From Candidatus Phosphoribacter hodrii (GTDB taxonomy: Bacteria > Actinomycetota > Actinomycetes > Actinomycetales > Dermatophilaceae): 64,000 nucleotides of DNA. Each line of letters opens with the position of its first letter. Positions within the stretch are counted from its first letter, which is position 1. Location of the stretch: the NCBI GenBank assembly GCA_016707175.1, contig JADJIB010000004.1:186001-250000 (forward strand). The letters are read 5' to 3'. This document shows positions 25,001-32,664 of this stretch, piece by piece. A program made the translations under genes and the position numbers. The notes beneath the pieces are model-generated. The model did no database searches, was not told where the DNA came from, and saw only the letters and a program-made list of their open reading frames with translations.

Positions 25001-25340
25001 CGAACAGAACGCCCGGCTGCGTCGCGACGACGGATCGGGACCCCTCGTGGTGCTCAACGCGTGCCAATTGGGCCGTGGCGGTGACCAACTCACGGGTTCG
25101 GGGGGTTTCGCCAAGGCCTTCCTGTCCACCGGGGCGGCGGCCTACGTCGCGGCTCTCTGGTCCATCCACGACACTCCCGCTCACGACTTCGTCACGTCGT
25201 TCTATGACCGACTGCTCGCGGGCGACACGGTGGCTGAGTCAGCGGCCGCAGCCCGCGAGAAGGCCCGCGCGGCTGGGGACGCCACCTGGCTCTCCTACGT
25301 CATCTACGCCCGCCCGGACGCCCGACTCGTCACGCAGTGA
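22029..25340 (+). CDS. Alpha/beta-hydrolase-CHAT protease fusion
   Basis: An 1103-residue cytosolic multidomain protein with no signal peptide. Domains: an unassigned N-terminal region (1-200); a lipase-like alpha/beta-hydrolase (~215-520) with oxyanion motif HGTF at 223, nucleophile elbow THSRGG with Ser294, and candidate Asp466 (DNDLVV) and His500 (YHGNYF); a Pro/Glu/Ala linker (~525-580); a beta-sandwich-like region (~580-700); and a C-terminal CHAT caspase-like protease (~745-1100) with His956 (LLHFSGHG) and Cys1012 (LNACQLG). Both catalytic centres look intact. The metacaspase gene follows 86 bases downstream on the same strand. CHAT proteins are known partners in prokaryotic immunity and regulated death; that role is inferred here. 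Confidence 0.87.
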   Translation: MPDKSLGRGGLRVSYPSTHTVGVPVPRKDRDLGAVDTHAILLEALRDNDFEKVDEFTLTPEVRRDRDPLPRDPGKLTMELDVEGEQDAVVLVEKDGCYSWHLPTGDKARRRGLPGEKRAVRFDIDLAVSDAAYANRRVERGLDDGPRTRGLFGDLLAGAVRVVVMKFAAPLLVGAAVGFLERHVEPGIVHITAPDPATWQRVERLDQLGLPTDRPVRILLFIHGTFSSTLSAFGSMAVSDNGARFLESALRQYDAVIGFDHPTLSVDPMVNATDLLTRVSSVTNGVSFDVITHSRGGLTTRSFAEYVLPGSGWNGRVEKAVFVAATNNGTHLADTDRWYDLIDIATNLTMVGAGVLAAMPGGAPVAAVVAGVVKGLGALVKYLGAYAVEEDGVPGLAAMRPGGPFVTGINQTQPGQPTPGTPWFVAKSNFHVTVGDDSHRPPEFPKELAVRLAEGLVDQVFRGDNDLVVDCESMGSIDAAVGGGFVADTYDFESNDVVYHGNYFLQPDFVRRMTDWLLWRVEAAMAEPPEAAAEPPEEAAEPPEVVRGIDFGEPPPPAAPPPPVRGVDVPADPGAPPAAPNVAEATLLASMTAKPSVGVPTALRVALSRKELHVAAGEVGAVGGFVAPADRPLAVNVAASANARVGLAPDQLGEFATDSFQLPPGGGTSELEFFVEAQAAGPVTVTVVVQDGVKWLKSLALTATAGAPVAPVAAAVFAAPGPLQPEALASASTPLPASADQPDFEDYFTIQVQEARFGADTKFLYVVSCPRLGISERFESLPLRARSDYIAATLADVKRAWDDHGAGAAYLETLQDIGADLFGTLFPEDLRALLWANRSKLAPMVLRADEPDVPWELIHLKPANGTRQKAPAFLGQLGMLRWPFDGYPQATLRARPGRVRVLCPDRAGPAAPGAGVRKEADFLEQRLGASSLPGTEAALRTLLRGGDFDLLHFSGHGVADPKDIGSAKLLLTQVLEGGGAVKLRYLTARAVEQNARLRRDDGSGPLVVLNACQLGRGGDQLTGSGGFAKAFLSTGAAAYVAALWSIHDTPAHDFVTSFYDRLLAGDTVAESAAAAREKARAAGDATWLSYVIYARPDARLVTQ

Positions 25341-25426
25341 GCGTCAACCACTCGCACCACCCGCACCACCCGTCCTGTCTCTCCCACCCCACTCCTCCCG
25401 TCCAGCCAGAGAAAGAGGTCCCAACC

Positions 25427-26269
25427 ATGACCAACCGTGCGCTCTGCGTCGGCATCAACCAGTTCTCCAACCTGCCGATGGCCAGCTGGCTCAACGGCTG
25501 CGTCAACGACGCCAACGACATGGCGGCGATGTTGCGCAAGCGCGGTTTTGCGCCGCGATCGGTCACGGTGCTCACCGATGATCAGGCCACCAAGGCCAAC
25601 GTGATGGCCGCGTTGACCAAGCTCGTCGAGACGGCCAAGGAGGGCGACCACATCGTCTTCAGCTTCAGCAGCCACGGGACCCAGGTCCCCGACACGGACG
25701 GCGACGACGGTCGGCCCGAGACCGACGGCGCGGACGAGGCGTTCGCCTGCTATGACATGGCGCAGAAGGGTGACCAGTGGGACCCCGACACCGTCATCAT
25801 CGACGACGAGTTGCGGGTGCTCTTCGGCAAGCTCCCCAAGGGCGTGGTCATGGAGGCCTATCTCGACACCTGCCACTCCGGCGACGGCCTGCGTGCTGAG
25901 GACCTGCTCGCCGGTCGCCGCCCGCGCTTCGTCCCGCCGCCGACCCTCAAGGGGCTGCGGGTGATCGAGGCTGCGGCCACCAAGAGCACGACGACCGAGT
26001 TGGTCAAGGCCATCCCGGCCGGCGGCCGGCCGGTGCTCTACGCCGGGTGCCGCTCAGACCAGACTTCGGCCGACGCGACCTTCGACGGGCGTTCCAGCGG
26101 AGCCTTCACGTACTTCTTCCTCAAGGCCCTGGCCGCCAACCCTGCCGGCACCCGGGCGGAGATCCACAAGGCCCTCACCAAGGGTCTGGTGGACGCGTCG
26201 TTCAGCCAGCGGCCCACTCTCGAAGGCCCCCCGAAGGCCAAGAAGGCCGGCGTCGGCCAGGCTTGGTGA
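25427..26269 (+). CDS. Metacaspase-like peptidase (C14 family)
   Basis: A 280-residue stand-alone caspase-fold protease without prodomain. It opens ALCVGINQF, has the catalytic dyad His83 (FSFSSHGTQ) and Cys149 (AYLDTCHSGDG), and keeps the acidic S1-pocket pattern of type I metacaspases (DGDDGRPETDGADEAF and the DTCHSGD Asp), predicting cleavage after Arg/Lys. I chose ATG 25427, preceded by AAAGAGG. A GTG at 25337 overlapping the CHAT stop would add a His/Pro-rich 30-residue leader. It ends just before an inverted GGCATACC/GGTATGCC hairpin, so CHAT and metacaspase probably form one transcription unit. Whether the CHAT protein activates the caspase is unknown. Confidence 0.9.
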   Translation: MTNRALCVGINQFSNLPMASWLNGCVNDANDMAAMLRKRGFAPRSVTVLTDDQATKANVMAALTKLVETAKEGDHIVFSFSSHGTQVPDTDGDDGRPETDGADEAFACYDMAQKGDQWDPDTVIIDDELRVLFGKLPKGVVMEAYLDTCHSGDGLRAEDLLAGRRPRFVPPPTLKGLRVIEAAATKSTTTELVKAIPAGGRPVLYAGCRSDQTSADATFDGRSSGAFTYFFLKALAANPAGTRAEIHKALTKGLVDASFSQRPTLEGPPKAKKAGVGQAW

Positions 26270-26289
26270 CGAGTTCCCGTCGCCTGGTA

Positions 26290-26339
26290 GGGCGGCATAC
26301 CCCTGGGGATCCGACTAGGGTCATTCGGGTATGCCGCCC
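26290..26339. terminator. Inverted GGCATACC/GGTATGCC pair after the metacaspase
   Basis: GGGCGGCATACCC (26290-26302) and GGGTATGCCGCCC (26327-26339) are perfectly complementary with a 24-base loop. It lies between the metacaspase stop and the AhpD-like gene start, with no T-run. It is one of four gene-end hairpins in the window built from the same octamer. Confidence 0.65.
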
Positions 26340-26357
26340 ACGGTCGAAGGAGCCCGC

Positions 26358-26732
26358 ATGAGCCACGGCAAGGACGTTCTCGACGCGCTGCGCGACGAGA
26401 CAGCAGCCCTGCGCGAAAAGATCCCCGGTGTTTACGAGGGCTTCGCGCACACCCACAAGGCCGCCCTCGGCGACGGCGCGCTCTCGACCAAGGCCAAGGA
26501 GCTCATCGCCTTCGGGATCGCGGTGAGCAAGCAGTGCGACGGGTGCATCGCCTCGCATGCGCGCGGCGCGGCTCGCGCCGGAGCCACGTTGGAGGAGGCG
26601 GCCGAGGCGATCGGCGTGGCCATCCTCATGAACGGTGGGCCGGCGACGGTCTATGGTCCGCGCGCGTATGCCGCGTTCAGCGAGTTCCACGCCCAGTTCG
26701 CTCGGTTGCGCGGCGCGCAGACGCCGGGCTGA
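26358..26732 (+). CDS. AhpD-like carboxymuconolactone decarboxylase-family protein
   Basis: A 124-residue all-helical protein with the alkylhydroperoxidase motif SKQCDGCIASHARGAARAG: a CxxC plus a His four residues after the second Cys. ELIAFGIAV just upstream and EAIGVAILMNGGPATVYG after it are family-typical. A peroxidase or disulfide-reductase function is plausible; true decarboxylase activity is unlikely without partner genes. AAGGAG precedes the ATG at 26358. It is separated from the metacaspase by the octamer hairpin, so it is probably not part of that cassette. Confidence 0.88.
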   Translation: MSHGKDVLDALRDETAALREKIPGVYEGFAHTHKAALGDGALSTKAKELIAFGIAVSKQCDGCIASHARGAARAGATLEEAAEAIGVAILMNGGPATVYGPRAYAAFSEFHAQFARLRGAQTPG

Positions 26733-26877
26733 TCGAGGGGAGTCTGGGGGCGACGCAGGGTGCCGGGACTCACATGGCGGCGTCATCCTGCCAACGGTGA
26801 CGGGCGGCATACTCGGCAGTAGTGTCCTGTGCTGTTCAGCAGTCTCCTGTCCGCACGCCTGAACCCGCGAGGTAGCC

Positions 26878-28080
26878 ATGTCACGACTCCAGACGACCGA
26901 CGGTCTCACCGACGACCAGAAGGAGCTGCTCAAGCTCGTCAAGGAGTTCGTCGATGAGCAGATCATCCCCGTGGCGACCGAGCTGGAGCACCGCGACGAA
27001 TACCCGCAGGCCATCGTCGACGGGATGAAGGAGATGGGGATCTTCGGGCTGATGATCCCCGAGGAGTACGGCGGCCTCGGTGAATCGCTGCTCACCTACG
27101 CCCTGTGCGTCGAGGAGATCGCGCGCGGCTGGATGTCGGTCAGCGGCATTATCAACACGCATTTCATCGTTGCCTACATGTTGCTGCAGCACGGTACCGA
27201 GGAGCAGAAGCAGCGGTACCTCCCGCGAATGGCGACCGGCGAGGTGCGGGGTGCCTTCTCGATGAGCGAGCCGGCCCTCGGGTCGGATGTGTCGGCGATC
27301 AAGACCAAGGCCGTCAAGGACGAACACGGCGATGGCTGGACCATCAACGGGCAGAAGATGTGGCTCACCAACGGAGGGTCCAGCAACCTCGTCGCGGTCC
27401 TCGTGCGCACCGAGACCGGGGCCGACTCGGTCTATAAGAACATGACGACCTTCCTGGTCGAGAAGGAGAGCGGGTTCGGCGAGACCGCACCGGGGCTCAC
27501 CGTGCCGGGCAAGATCGAGAAGATGGGCTACAAGGGCGTCGACACCACCGAACTGGTCTTCGAGGACTACCGCACGACCGACGCCCAGATCCTCGGCGGG
27601 GTGCCCGGCAAGGGCTTCTACCAGATGATGGACGGCGTCGAGGTCGGCCGGGTCAACGTCGCCGCTCGCGCCTGCGGCCTGTCGATGCGGGCCTTCGAGC
27701 TCGGCATCCGCTACTCCCAGCAGCGCGAGACCTTCGGCAAGAAGATCGCCGAACACCAGGGCATCCTCTTCCGGCTGGCCGACATGGCGGTCAAGGTCGA
27801 GGCGAGCCACCAGATGATGGTCAAGGCCGCCCGGCTCAAGGACGCCGGCAAGCGCAACGACCTCGAGGCCGGCATGGCCAAATACCTCGCCGCCGAGAAC
27901 TGCGCCGACGTCGTCGAGCAGTCCTTCCGGATCCACGGCGGCTACGGCTACTCCAAGGAGTACGAGATCGAGCGCCTCTACCGCGAGGCGCCCATGCTGC
28001 TCATCGGTGAGGGCACGGCGGAGATCCAGAAGATGATCATCGGCCGACGCCTGTTGGAGGACTACGCCCTCAAGCGGTGA
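26878..28080 (+). CDS. Acyl-CoA dehydrogenase, methylsuccinyl-CoA dehydrogenase candidate
   Basis: A 400-residue FAD flavoenzyme. The N-terminal helical domain, FSMSEPALGSDVSAIKTKA and GWTINGQKMWLTNG in the middle domain, and the C-terminal RIHGGYGYSKEYEIERLYREAP with the catalytic Glu region are all present. The whole sequence, including EEIARGWMSVSGIINTHFIVAYML, is strongly like the dehydrogenase that in Streptomyces sits beside crotonyl-CoA carboxylase/reductase and ethylmalonyl-CoA mutase genes, so (2S)-methylsuccinyl-CoA oxidation is a fair guess. That comparison is from memory and the substrate is not proven. GAGGTAGCC precedes the ATG. Confidence 0.9.
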   Translation: MSRLQTTDGLTDDQKELLKLVKEFVDEQIIPVATELEHRDEYPQAIVDGMKEMGIFGLMIPEEYGGLGESLLTYALCVEEIARGWMSVSGIINTHFIVAYMLLQHGTEEQKQRYLPRMATGEVRGAFSMSEPALGSDVSAIKTKAVKDEHGDGWTINGQKMWLTNGGSSNLVAVLVRTETGADSVYKNMTTFLVEKESGFGETAPGLTVPGKIEKMGYKGVDTTELVFEDYRTTDAQILGGVPGKGFYQMMDGVEVGRVNVAARACGLSMRAFELGIRYSQQRETFGKKIAEHQGILFRLADMAVKVEASHQMMVKAARLKDAGKRNDLEAGMAKYLAAENCADVVEQSFRIHGGYGYSKEYEIERLYREAPMLLIGEGTAEIQKMIIGRRLLEDYALKR

Positions 28081-28159
28081 TGGGCCGGCAGTCGGGGAGT
28101 GGTGATCGGCCGGCGTCACACGGGGACCGACCGACGGCCAGCCATGTGAGACTTGCGCT

Positions 28160-28669
28160 ATGAGTTCTCAACCCGGTCGCGTTCCCTTCGGTGCCCTCAC
28201 CCTCGACTACCCGCTGTCGATCGGGGTCTTCGGGACCTACTCCGAGGCCCAGCGAGCAGTCGATGCCCTGTCGGATGCCGGGTTCCCTGTGCAGAACTGT
28301 CTCATCGTCGGCACCGACCTGCGTCAACTCGAGCGGGTGACCGGTCGACTCACCTGGGGGCGGGTCCTGCTCGGCGGGGCACTCTCAGGCTTGTGGCTTG
28401 GGCTATTCGTCGGGTTGATCTTCTCGTTGTTCGTCACCACGCAGGGCGGGGTCCCGCCGGTCTTCTCGACGATGGTGTTCGGCGCGGTTTTCGGGGCGGT
28501 CTGGGCCGCCATCGGGTATGCCGCGACCCGCGGCCGACGCGACTTCACCTCCGTGAGCCGCATCGTTCCGAGCAGGTTCGAGGTGCTGGCCGAGCACAAG
28601 GTCGCGCAGCAGGCCCGGGAGTTGCTCGCGAAGGCGGGGATCGTCACGGCGGGGCCGCCCACGGTCTGA
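28160..28669 (+). CDS. GSP17M-type general stress membrane protein
   Basis: A 169-residue protein. An N-terminal general-stress-protein-17M-like fold (YPLSIGVFGTYSEAQRAVDALSDAGFPVQNCLIVGTDLRQLERV) is followed by two membrane helices (RVLLGGALSGLWLGLFVGLIFSLFV and VFGAVFGAVWAAIGYAA), then a small C-terminal alpha/beta repeat (FEVLAEHKVAQQARELLAKAGI). Function is unknown; such proteins are widespread in actinobacteria. It is a single gene, 79 bases after the acyl-CoA dehydrogenase. The ATG at 28160 has no strong ribosome site. Confidence 0.83.
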   Translation: MSSQPGRVPFGALTLDYPLSIGVFGTYSEAQRAVDALSDAGFPVQNCLIVGTDLRQLERVTGRLTWGRVLLGGALSGLWLGLFVGLIFSLFVTTQGGVPPVFSTMVFGAVFGAVWAAIGYAATRGRRDFTSVSRIVPSRFEVLAEHKVAQQARELLAKAGIVTAGPPTV

Positions 28670-28692
28670 GCCGACCGGCATACCTGTCGACG

Positions 28693-28718
28693 CGTTGCCC
28701 ACCACTGGCCGGGCAACG
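28693..28718. terminator. Weak hairpin after the stress-protein gene
   Basis: CGTTGCCC and GGGCAACG form an 8-bp stem with a 10-base loop, 24 bases after the stop codon and without a strong T-run. It may be a terminator or part of the leader of the next gene. Confidence 0.35.
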
Positions 28719-28813
28719 TTCATTCCGGTACACCGCGCGTTCCGTGCGGTACCCGGCTAGCCTGCCTCGGTAGTGGGCCGCCGATCGGCGGACCCTCGAA
28801 GGGAAGGACATCA

Positions 28814-30550
28814 ATGACGTCACCACGCGTGCGCATCGCTGCGGCCGGGGCCCTGGTCCTCGCTGCCGCGCTGTCGATCCCCGCCGCGTCCGCCTCGGCC
28901 GATCCGAGGCACCCACACGGGCAGTCGGCCCGGGTGCCGATCCAGTTGCTGTCGTTCAACGACTACCACGGGCACCTGGAAGCCACCGATCCCGCTCTGC
29001 CGAGCAAGTGGGACCCTAGCCAATCGCCTACCGGCGGTGTGGAATACCTCTCGGCAACGATCAAGGCTCTTCGGGCCGAGGTCGGCGACTCCAACAGCCT
29101 CACCGTCGCTGCGGGCGACCTCATCGGCGGGTCGCCGTTCCTCTCCGGAATGTTCCACGACGAGCCGTCGGTGGAATCCCTGGAGACCCTTGGGCTGGAC
29201 GTCAGCAGCGTCGGCAACCACGAGTTCGACGAAGGCTCGGCTGAATTGCTGCGCATGCAGCGCGGCGGCTGCCACCCGGTGGACGGGTGCTACTTCCCTG
29301 AGCAGCCCTATGACGGGGCGTCGTTCACGTGGCTCGCGGCCAACGTTGTGAAGAAGTCCAATGGCAAGCCGTTGCTGCCCCCTGTGGCGGTGCGCGCGGT
29401 CAAGGGTGTCAAGATCGGCTTCATCGGGATGACCCTCGAGGCCACGCCGACATTGGTCAACCCGGCAGGCGTGGCGTCGGTCGACTTCAAGGACGAGATC
29501 GAGACGGCCAACGCCCAGGCGGCCGCGCTGAAGAAGCGGGGCGTCAACACGATCGTCGTCCTCATCCACGAGGGCGGGGTCAACCCCAGCGGCATCAACT
29601 CGTGCACCGGCATCTCCAACCCGATCCTCGCCATCGCCCAGGGCATCACCCACGATGTCGACGCGATCATCACGGGGCACACCCACGAGCCCTACATCTG
29701 CCAGATCCCCGACGCCGGCGGTGTCCCGCGGCTGGTCACCAGCGCGGCCTCCTACGGCCAGGTCGTCACCGAGACGACGCTCGTCGTTGACAAGGCCACC
29801 GGTGAGGTCGACCGGTCTGCGTCGGTGGCGGAGAACCACCTCGTGCTGCGCTCGATCGGCAAGGACCCGGCGGAAACCGCGGTCATCGCCAAGTGGAACA
29901 CCCTGGCCGCGCCGATGGCAGCCCGGATCGTCGGCTCGCACGTCGAGGACATCCTGGGCGACTCCAACGGCAACCGAGGCATCGAGACGCCGATGGCCGA
30001 TCTGGTCGCCGACGCCTGGCTCTACGGCACTGCCTCGGCGGCCAACGGCGGCGCGCAGATCGCCTTCCAGAACGTCGGGGGCACCAGGGCGAGCTTCCGG
30101 GTCAACTCGACCCCGAACGGCGAGCAACCGGGGCAGATCACCTACGCCGAGGCGTATACCGTTGTGCCCTTCAGCAACGTCATGGTGACCATCGACCTCA
30201 CGGGTGAGCAGCTGCGTCAGGCGTTGGAGCAACAATTTGTCCCCACGCGTAGTCGTCAGTGGCTCGCTCTCGGTGTGTCGGCGGGCTTCAGTTACGCCTG
30301 GGACGCCCTGGCACCGCAAGGCTCAAAGGTCGTGCCCGGATCGATGACCCTCAACGGGGTGCCCATGTCGCCGACGGCCACCTATCGGGTCGCATTGCCG
30401 AACTTCCTGGCCGACGGAGGCGACGACTTCCTGGCCTTCAAGGCGGGCACCAACCGGCTCGGCGGCGGCGAGGACCTCGCCATGCTGGTGAGCTACCTGC
30501 AGAGCCACCCGGGCCTCACCGCACCGGGGAGCCGGGTCGACGGCCTCTGA
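28814..30550 (+). CDS. Secreted 5'-nucleotidase/metallophosphatase (UshA family)
   Basis: A 578-residue exported enzyme. The signal peptide VRIAAAGALVLAAALSIPAASASA ends near residue 29. The calcineurin-like metallophosphatase domain shows LLSFNDYHGHLEAT (first Asp/His ligands), VAAGDLIGGSPF, VGNHEFDEG and IITGHTHEPY. The C-terminal 5'-nucleotidase domain has NVGGTRASFRVN, YTVVPFSNVMVTIDLTGEQLRQALEQQF and the substrate-stacking region NFLADGGDDFLAF. It likely hydrolyses extracellular nucleotides to nucleosides and phosphate. GGAAGGA precedes the ATG. A very strong terminator follows. None of the GTATGCCG octamers fall in this gene. Confidence 0.93.
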   Translation: MTSPRVRIAAAGALVLAAALSIPAASASADPRHPHGQSARVPIQLLSFNDYHGHLEATDPALPSKWDPSQSPTGGVEYLSATIKALRAEVGDSNSLTVAAGDLIGGSPFLSGMFHDEPSVESLETLGLDVSSVGNHEFDEGSAELLRMQRGGCHPVDGCYFPEQPYDGASFTWLAANVVKKSNGKPLLPPVAVRAVKGVKIGFIGMTLEATPTLVNPAGVASVDFKDEIETANAQAAALKKRGVNTIVVLIHEGGVNPSGINSCTGISNPILAIAQGITHDVDAIITGHTHEPYICQIPDAGGVPRLVTSAASYGQVVTETTLVVDKATGEVDRSASVAENHLVLRSIGKDPAETAVIAKWNTLAAPMAARIVGSHVEDILGDSNGNRGIETPMADLVADAWLYGTASAANGGAQIAFQNVGGTRASFRVNSTPNGEQPGQITYAEAYTVVPFSNVMVTIDLTGEQLRQALEQQFVPTRSRQWLALGVSAGFSYAWDALAPQGSKVVPGSMTLNGVPMSPTATYRVALPNFLADGGDDFLAFKAGTNRLGGGEDLAMLVSYLQSHPGLTAPGSRVDGL

Positions 30551-30573
30551 CGGGACCGCTCGGCCAACTGACT

Positions 30574-30605
30574 GAGGGCCGCACCCCGATGGGGGTGCGG
30601 CCCTC
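30574..30605. terminator. Strong hairpin between convergent genes
   Basis: Arms GAGGGCCGCACCCC (30574-30587) and GGGGTGCGGCCCTC (30592-30605) form a perfect 14-bp stem with a GATG loop. It lies 24 bases after the 5'-nucleotidase stop and 28 before the aminopeptidase stop, so it can end both transcripts. Confidence 0.8.
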
Positions 30606-30632
30606 GGTCGCTTGCGCAGGCTTCCGAAGCGG

Positions 30633-32138
30633 TCAGCGACCCTGGACCTGAGCGATCCACGCTTCGACGTCCTCGGCCCGCCGCGGCATACCAGCCGAGA
30701 GGTTCTCGTAGCCGGTCTCGGTGACGACGACGTCGTCCTCGATCCGCACGGCCTGGCCGCGGAAACGCTCCGGGGCGAGGAGATCATCGGCCTTGAAGTA
30801 GAGCCCCGGCTCGACGGTGAGGACCATTCCGGGGACCAACTCGGCGTCCATGTATTCCTCCCGAGTGGCCAGCGCACAGTCGTGCACGTCGATGCCCAGG
30901 TGGTGGCTGGTGCCGTGGACCATCCAGCGTCGGTGGTACTGACCGGTTTCGGTGTCCAGGGACGCCTCCACGTCGATCCCCTCGGGGAGCAGCCCCCACG
31001 CGTGGACATGCTGGGCGATGACCCGGATGGCCGCCGCGTGGATGTCGGAGAACTTCGCTCCCGGGCGGATCGCCGCCATGGCCGCTTCCTGCGCGGCATA
31101 CACGGCGTCATAGATCTCGCGTTGCGCGTCGGTGAAGGTGCCGTCGACGGGCAGGGTGCGAGTGATGTCGGCGGTGTAGAGGCTGTCGACCTCGACCCCG
31201 GCATCGAGCAGGAGGAGCTCTCCCTCGTTGATCTCGCCGGTGTTCTTGATCCAGTGCAGGGTGTTGGCGTGGTCGCCGGCCGCGCAGATCGAGTCGTAGC
31301 CGACCCCGTTGCCCTGGTGGCGGGCGTGCAGCCCGAAGAGGCCCTCGACCCAGCGCTCGCCGCGCCCGCGCTCGACCGCCGAGCGCAGGTCGGCAATGAC
31401 CGCCTCGAAGCCCACCTTCGTCGCCGCGACCGCGTCGCGCATCTGCTGGATCTCCCACTCGTCCTTGGTCATTCGCAAGTGCGAGAGGTATGCCGCGAGC
31501 GCCACGTCCGCCTCGGTGATCTCCTCGGTCACCTCGACACCGGCCTCGGTGCGAGCCTGGTCGACGAGGGCCGCGACGTCACTGTCGGCGTCACGGACGA
31601 CCCGCAGGGTGACGGCGCCGGCGTCCTTGGCCAACGCGTCGGGCAGGTCGTCGATGTGGCGTGCCACGAGCCCGAACTCGGCTTCGATGTCGGCCAGGGT
31701 CGGCCGCGCACCAACCCAGAACTCGCCGTAACGGGCGTCGGCGAAGAACTCCTCGGTGTCGCGGCCGGCCATCGGACGGAAGTAGAGGACGGCGTCGTGC
31801 CCGCCGCCGTCGGCCTCACTGCGGGGGTGCAGCACCAGGACGGCATCTGGCTCGCGGTCGCCCCCGAAGCCGGTGAGGTGGGCGAACGCGGTGTGCGGCC
31901 GGAAGACGTAGTCGGTGTCGTTCGACCGGACCTTCAGGCCGCCGGCGGGGATGACCAGCCGTTCCCCGGGGTATGCCGCGCTGAGGGCCTCACGGCGCGC
32001 CGCGGCATACGGCGCCACCTCGGCCCGCGCGGGGAGCTCGGTGGAGCGTGGTGCCCACCCCTCGCGCACGAAGGCGCGGAACTGCTCGGTGGTCGGCCGC
32101 GGGCGGTTGTCGGTCTTGACCTGCTGTTCACTCGTCAC
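30633..32138 (-). CDS. pepP: Xaa-Pro aminopeptidase (aminopeptidase P)
   Basis: A 501-residue M24B metallopeptidase removing an N-terminal residue before proline. The N-terminal AMP_N domain (~35-190) precedes the pita-bread domain with the five metal ligands in order: Asp in LLLLDAGVEVDS, Asp in LYTADITRTL, His in MVHGTSHHLGID, Glu in LTVEPGLYF and Glu in VRIEDDVVVTE. Length is family-typical for the longer bacterial form. The start is a GTG at 32138. It ends convergent with the 5'-nucleotidase gene across a shared terminator. Confidence 0.93.
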   Translation of the reverse strand: MTSEQQVKTDNRPRPTTEQFRAFVREGWAPRSTELPARAEVAPYAAARREALSAAYPGERLVIPAGGLKVRSNDTDYVFRPHTAFAHLTGFGGDREPDAVLVLHPRSEADGGGHDAVLYFRPMAGRDTEEFFADARYGEFWVGARPTLADIEAEFGLVARHIDDLPDALAKDAGAVTLRVVRDADSDVAALVDQARTEAGVEVTEEITEADVALAAYLSHLRMTKDEWEIQQMRDAVAATKVGFEAVIADLRSAVERGRGERWVEGLFGLHARHQGNGVGYDSICAAGDHANTLHWIKNTGEINEGELLLLDAGVEVDSLYTADITRTLPVDGTFTDAQREIYDAVYAAQEAAMAAIRPGAKFSDIHAAAIRVIAQHVHAWGLLPEGIDVEASLDTETGQYHRRWMVHGTSHHLGIDVHDCALATREEYMDAELVPGMVLTVEPGLYFKADDLLAPERFRGQAVRIEDDVVVTETGYENLSAGMPRRAEDVEAWIAQVQGR

Positions 32139-32184
32139 CCGACCAATGCTCGCATGTCGGTGCCGAATGGGAACGCCGGTCGGG

Positions 32185-32664
32185 TCAGGTTGCCGGGTCC
32201 GGCGGGGGCGAGAGGTCTTCGGCGGCGAGGTCGGGGCTGACGTCGGGCTCGGGTGACCCGTCCTCCTCGGGCTCGGGCGCGCTCTCGTCCGATCCGACGG
32301 GCGTCTCCCGACGTCGGCGGGTCATCACCGCGACGGTGCCGAGCGCGCCCAGCACGGCGCCGATGACCATGCCGATCCATTGCCCAGCGTCGTTCTGGCC
32401 CAGGGTCAACACGCCTGGGTTGGGTGGGGCGACGGTGACGGTCACCGTCTTGGGCCCAGGCTGGTCGGCGGGAGTCGCGGCCGGCGGCGTAGGGATGATG
32501 GTCTCGGTGCGGATGGGCCGCCCGGTGGCGTCGGTGACAATGACGACGGTCGGGGTGATCGTCACGGTGACCTCGTCGGCGTGGGCCTGACCCTGCCCGC
32601 CTGCGCCCAGCAGGGTCAGGCCAGCGGCGAGGGCGAGGGCGGCCGCGATGCGCAGGCGCGTCAT
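32185..32664 (-). CDS. Thr/Val-rich secreted membrane-anchored protein
   Basis: A 159-residue protein with a signal peptide (RIAAALALAAGLTLLGAGGQGQAHA), an extracellular Thr/Val/Pro-rich segment (VTVTITPTVVIVTDATGRP and KTVTVTVAPPNPG), one membrane helix (WIGMVIGAVLGALGTVAVM) and a cytoplasmic acidic Pro/Glu tail. I do not recognise a family. Its start overlaps the stop of the protein O-mannosyltransferase gene by four bases (ATGA), and its Thr-rich ectodomain is what such enzymes modify, so it may be a substrate or partner. Confidence 0.78.
   Translation of the reverse strand: MTRLRIAAALALAAGLTLLGAGGQGQAHADEVTVTITPTVVIVTDATGRPIRTETIIPTPPAATPADQPGPKTVTVTVAPPNPGVLTLGQNDAGQWIGMVIGAVLGALGTVAVMTRRRRETPVGSDESAPEPEEDGSPEPDVSPDLAAEDLSPPPDPAT

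Noticed and set aside
22731..25184. Long antisense open frame (~817 codons) opposite the CHAT gene
   Set aside because: High-GC third-position bias opens long frames opposite real genes; its translation is Arg/Gly/His-rich without domains, while the sense frame has intact catalytic motifs.
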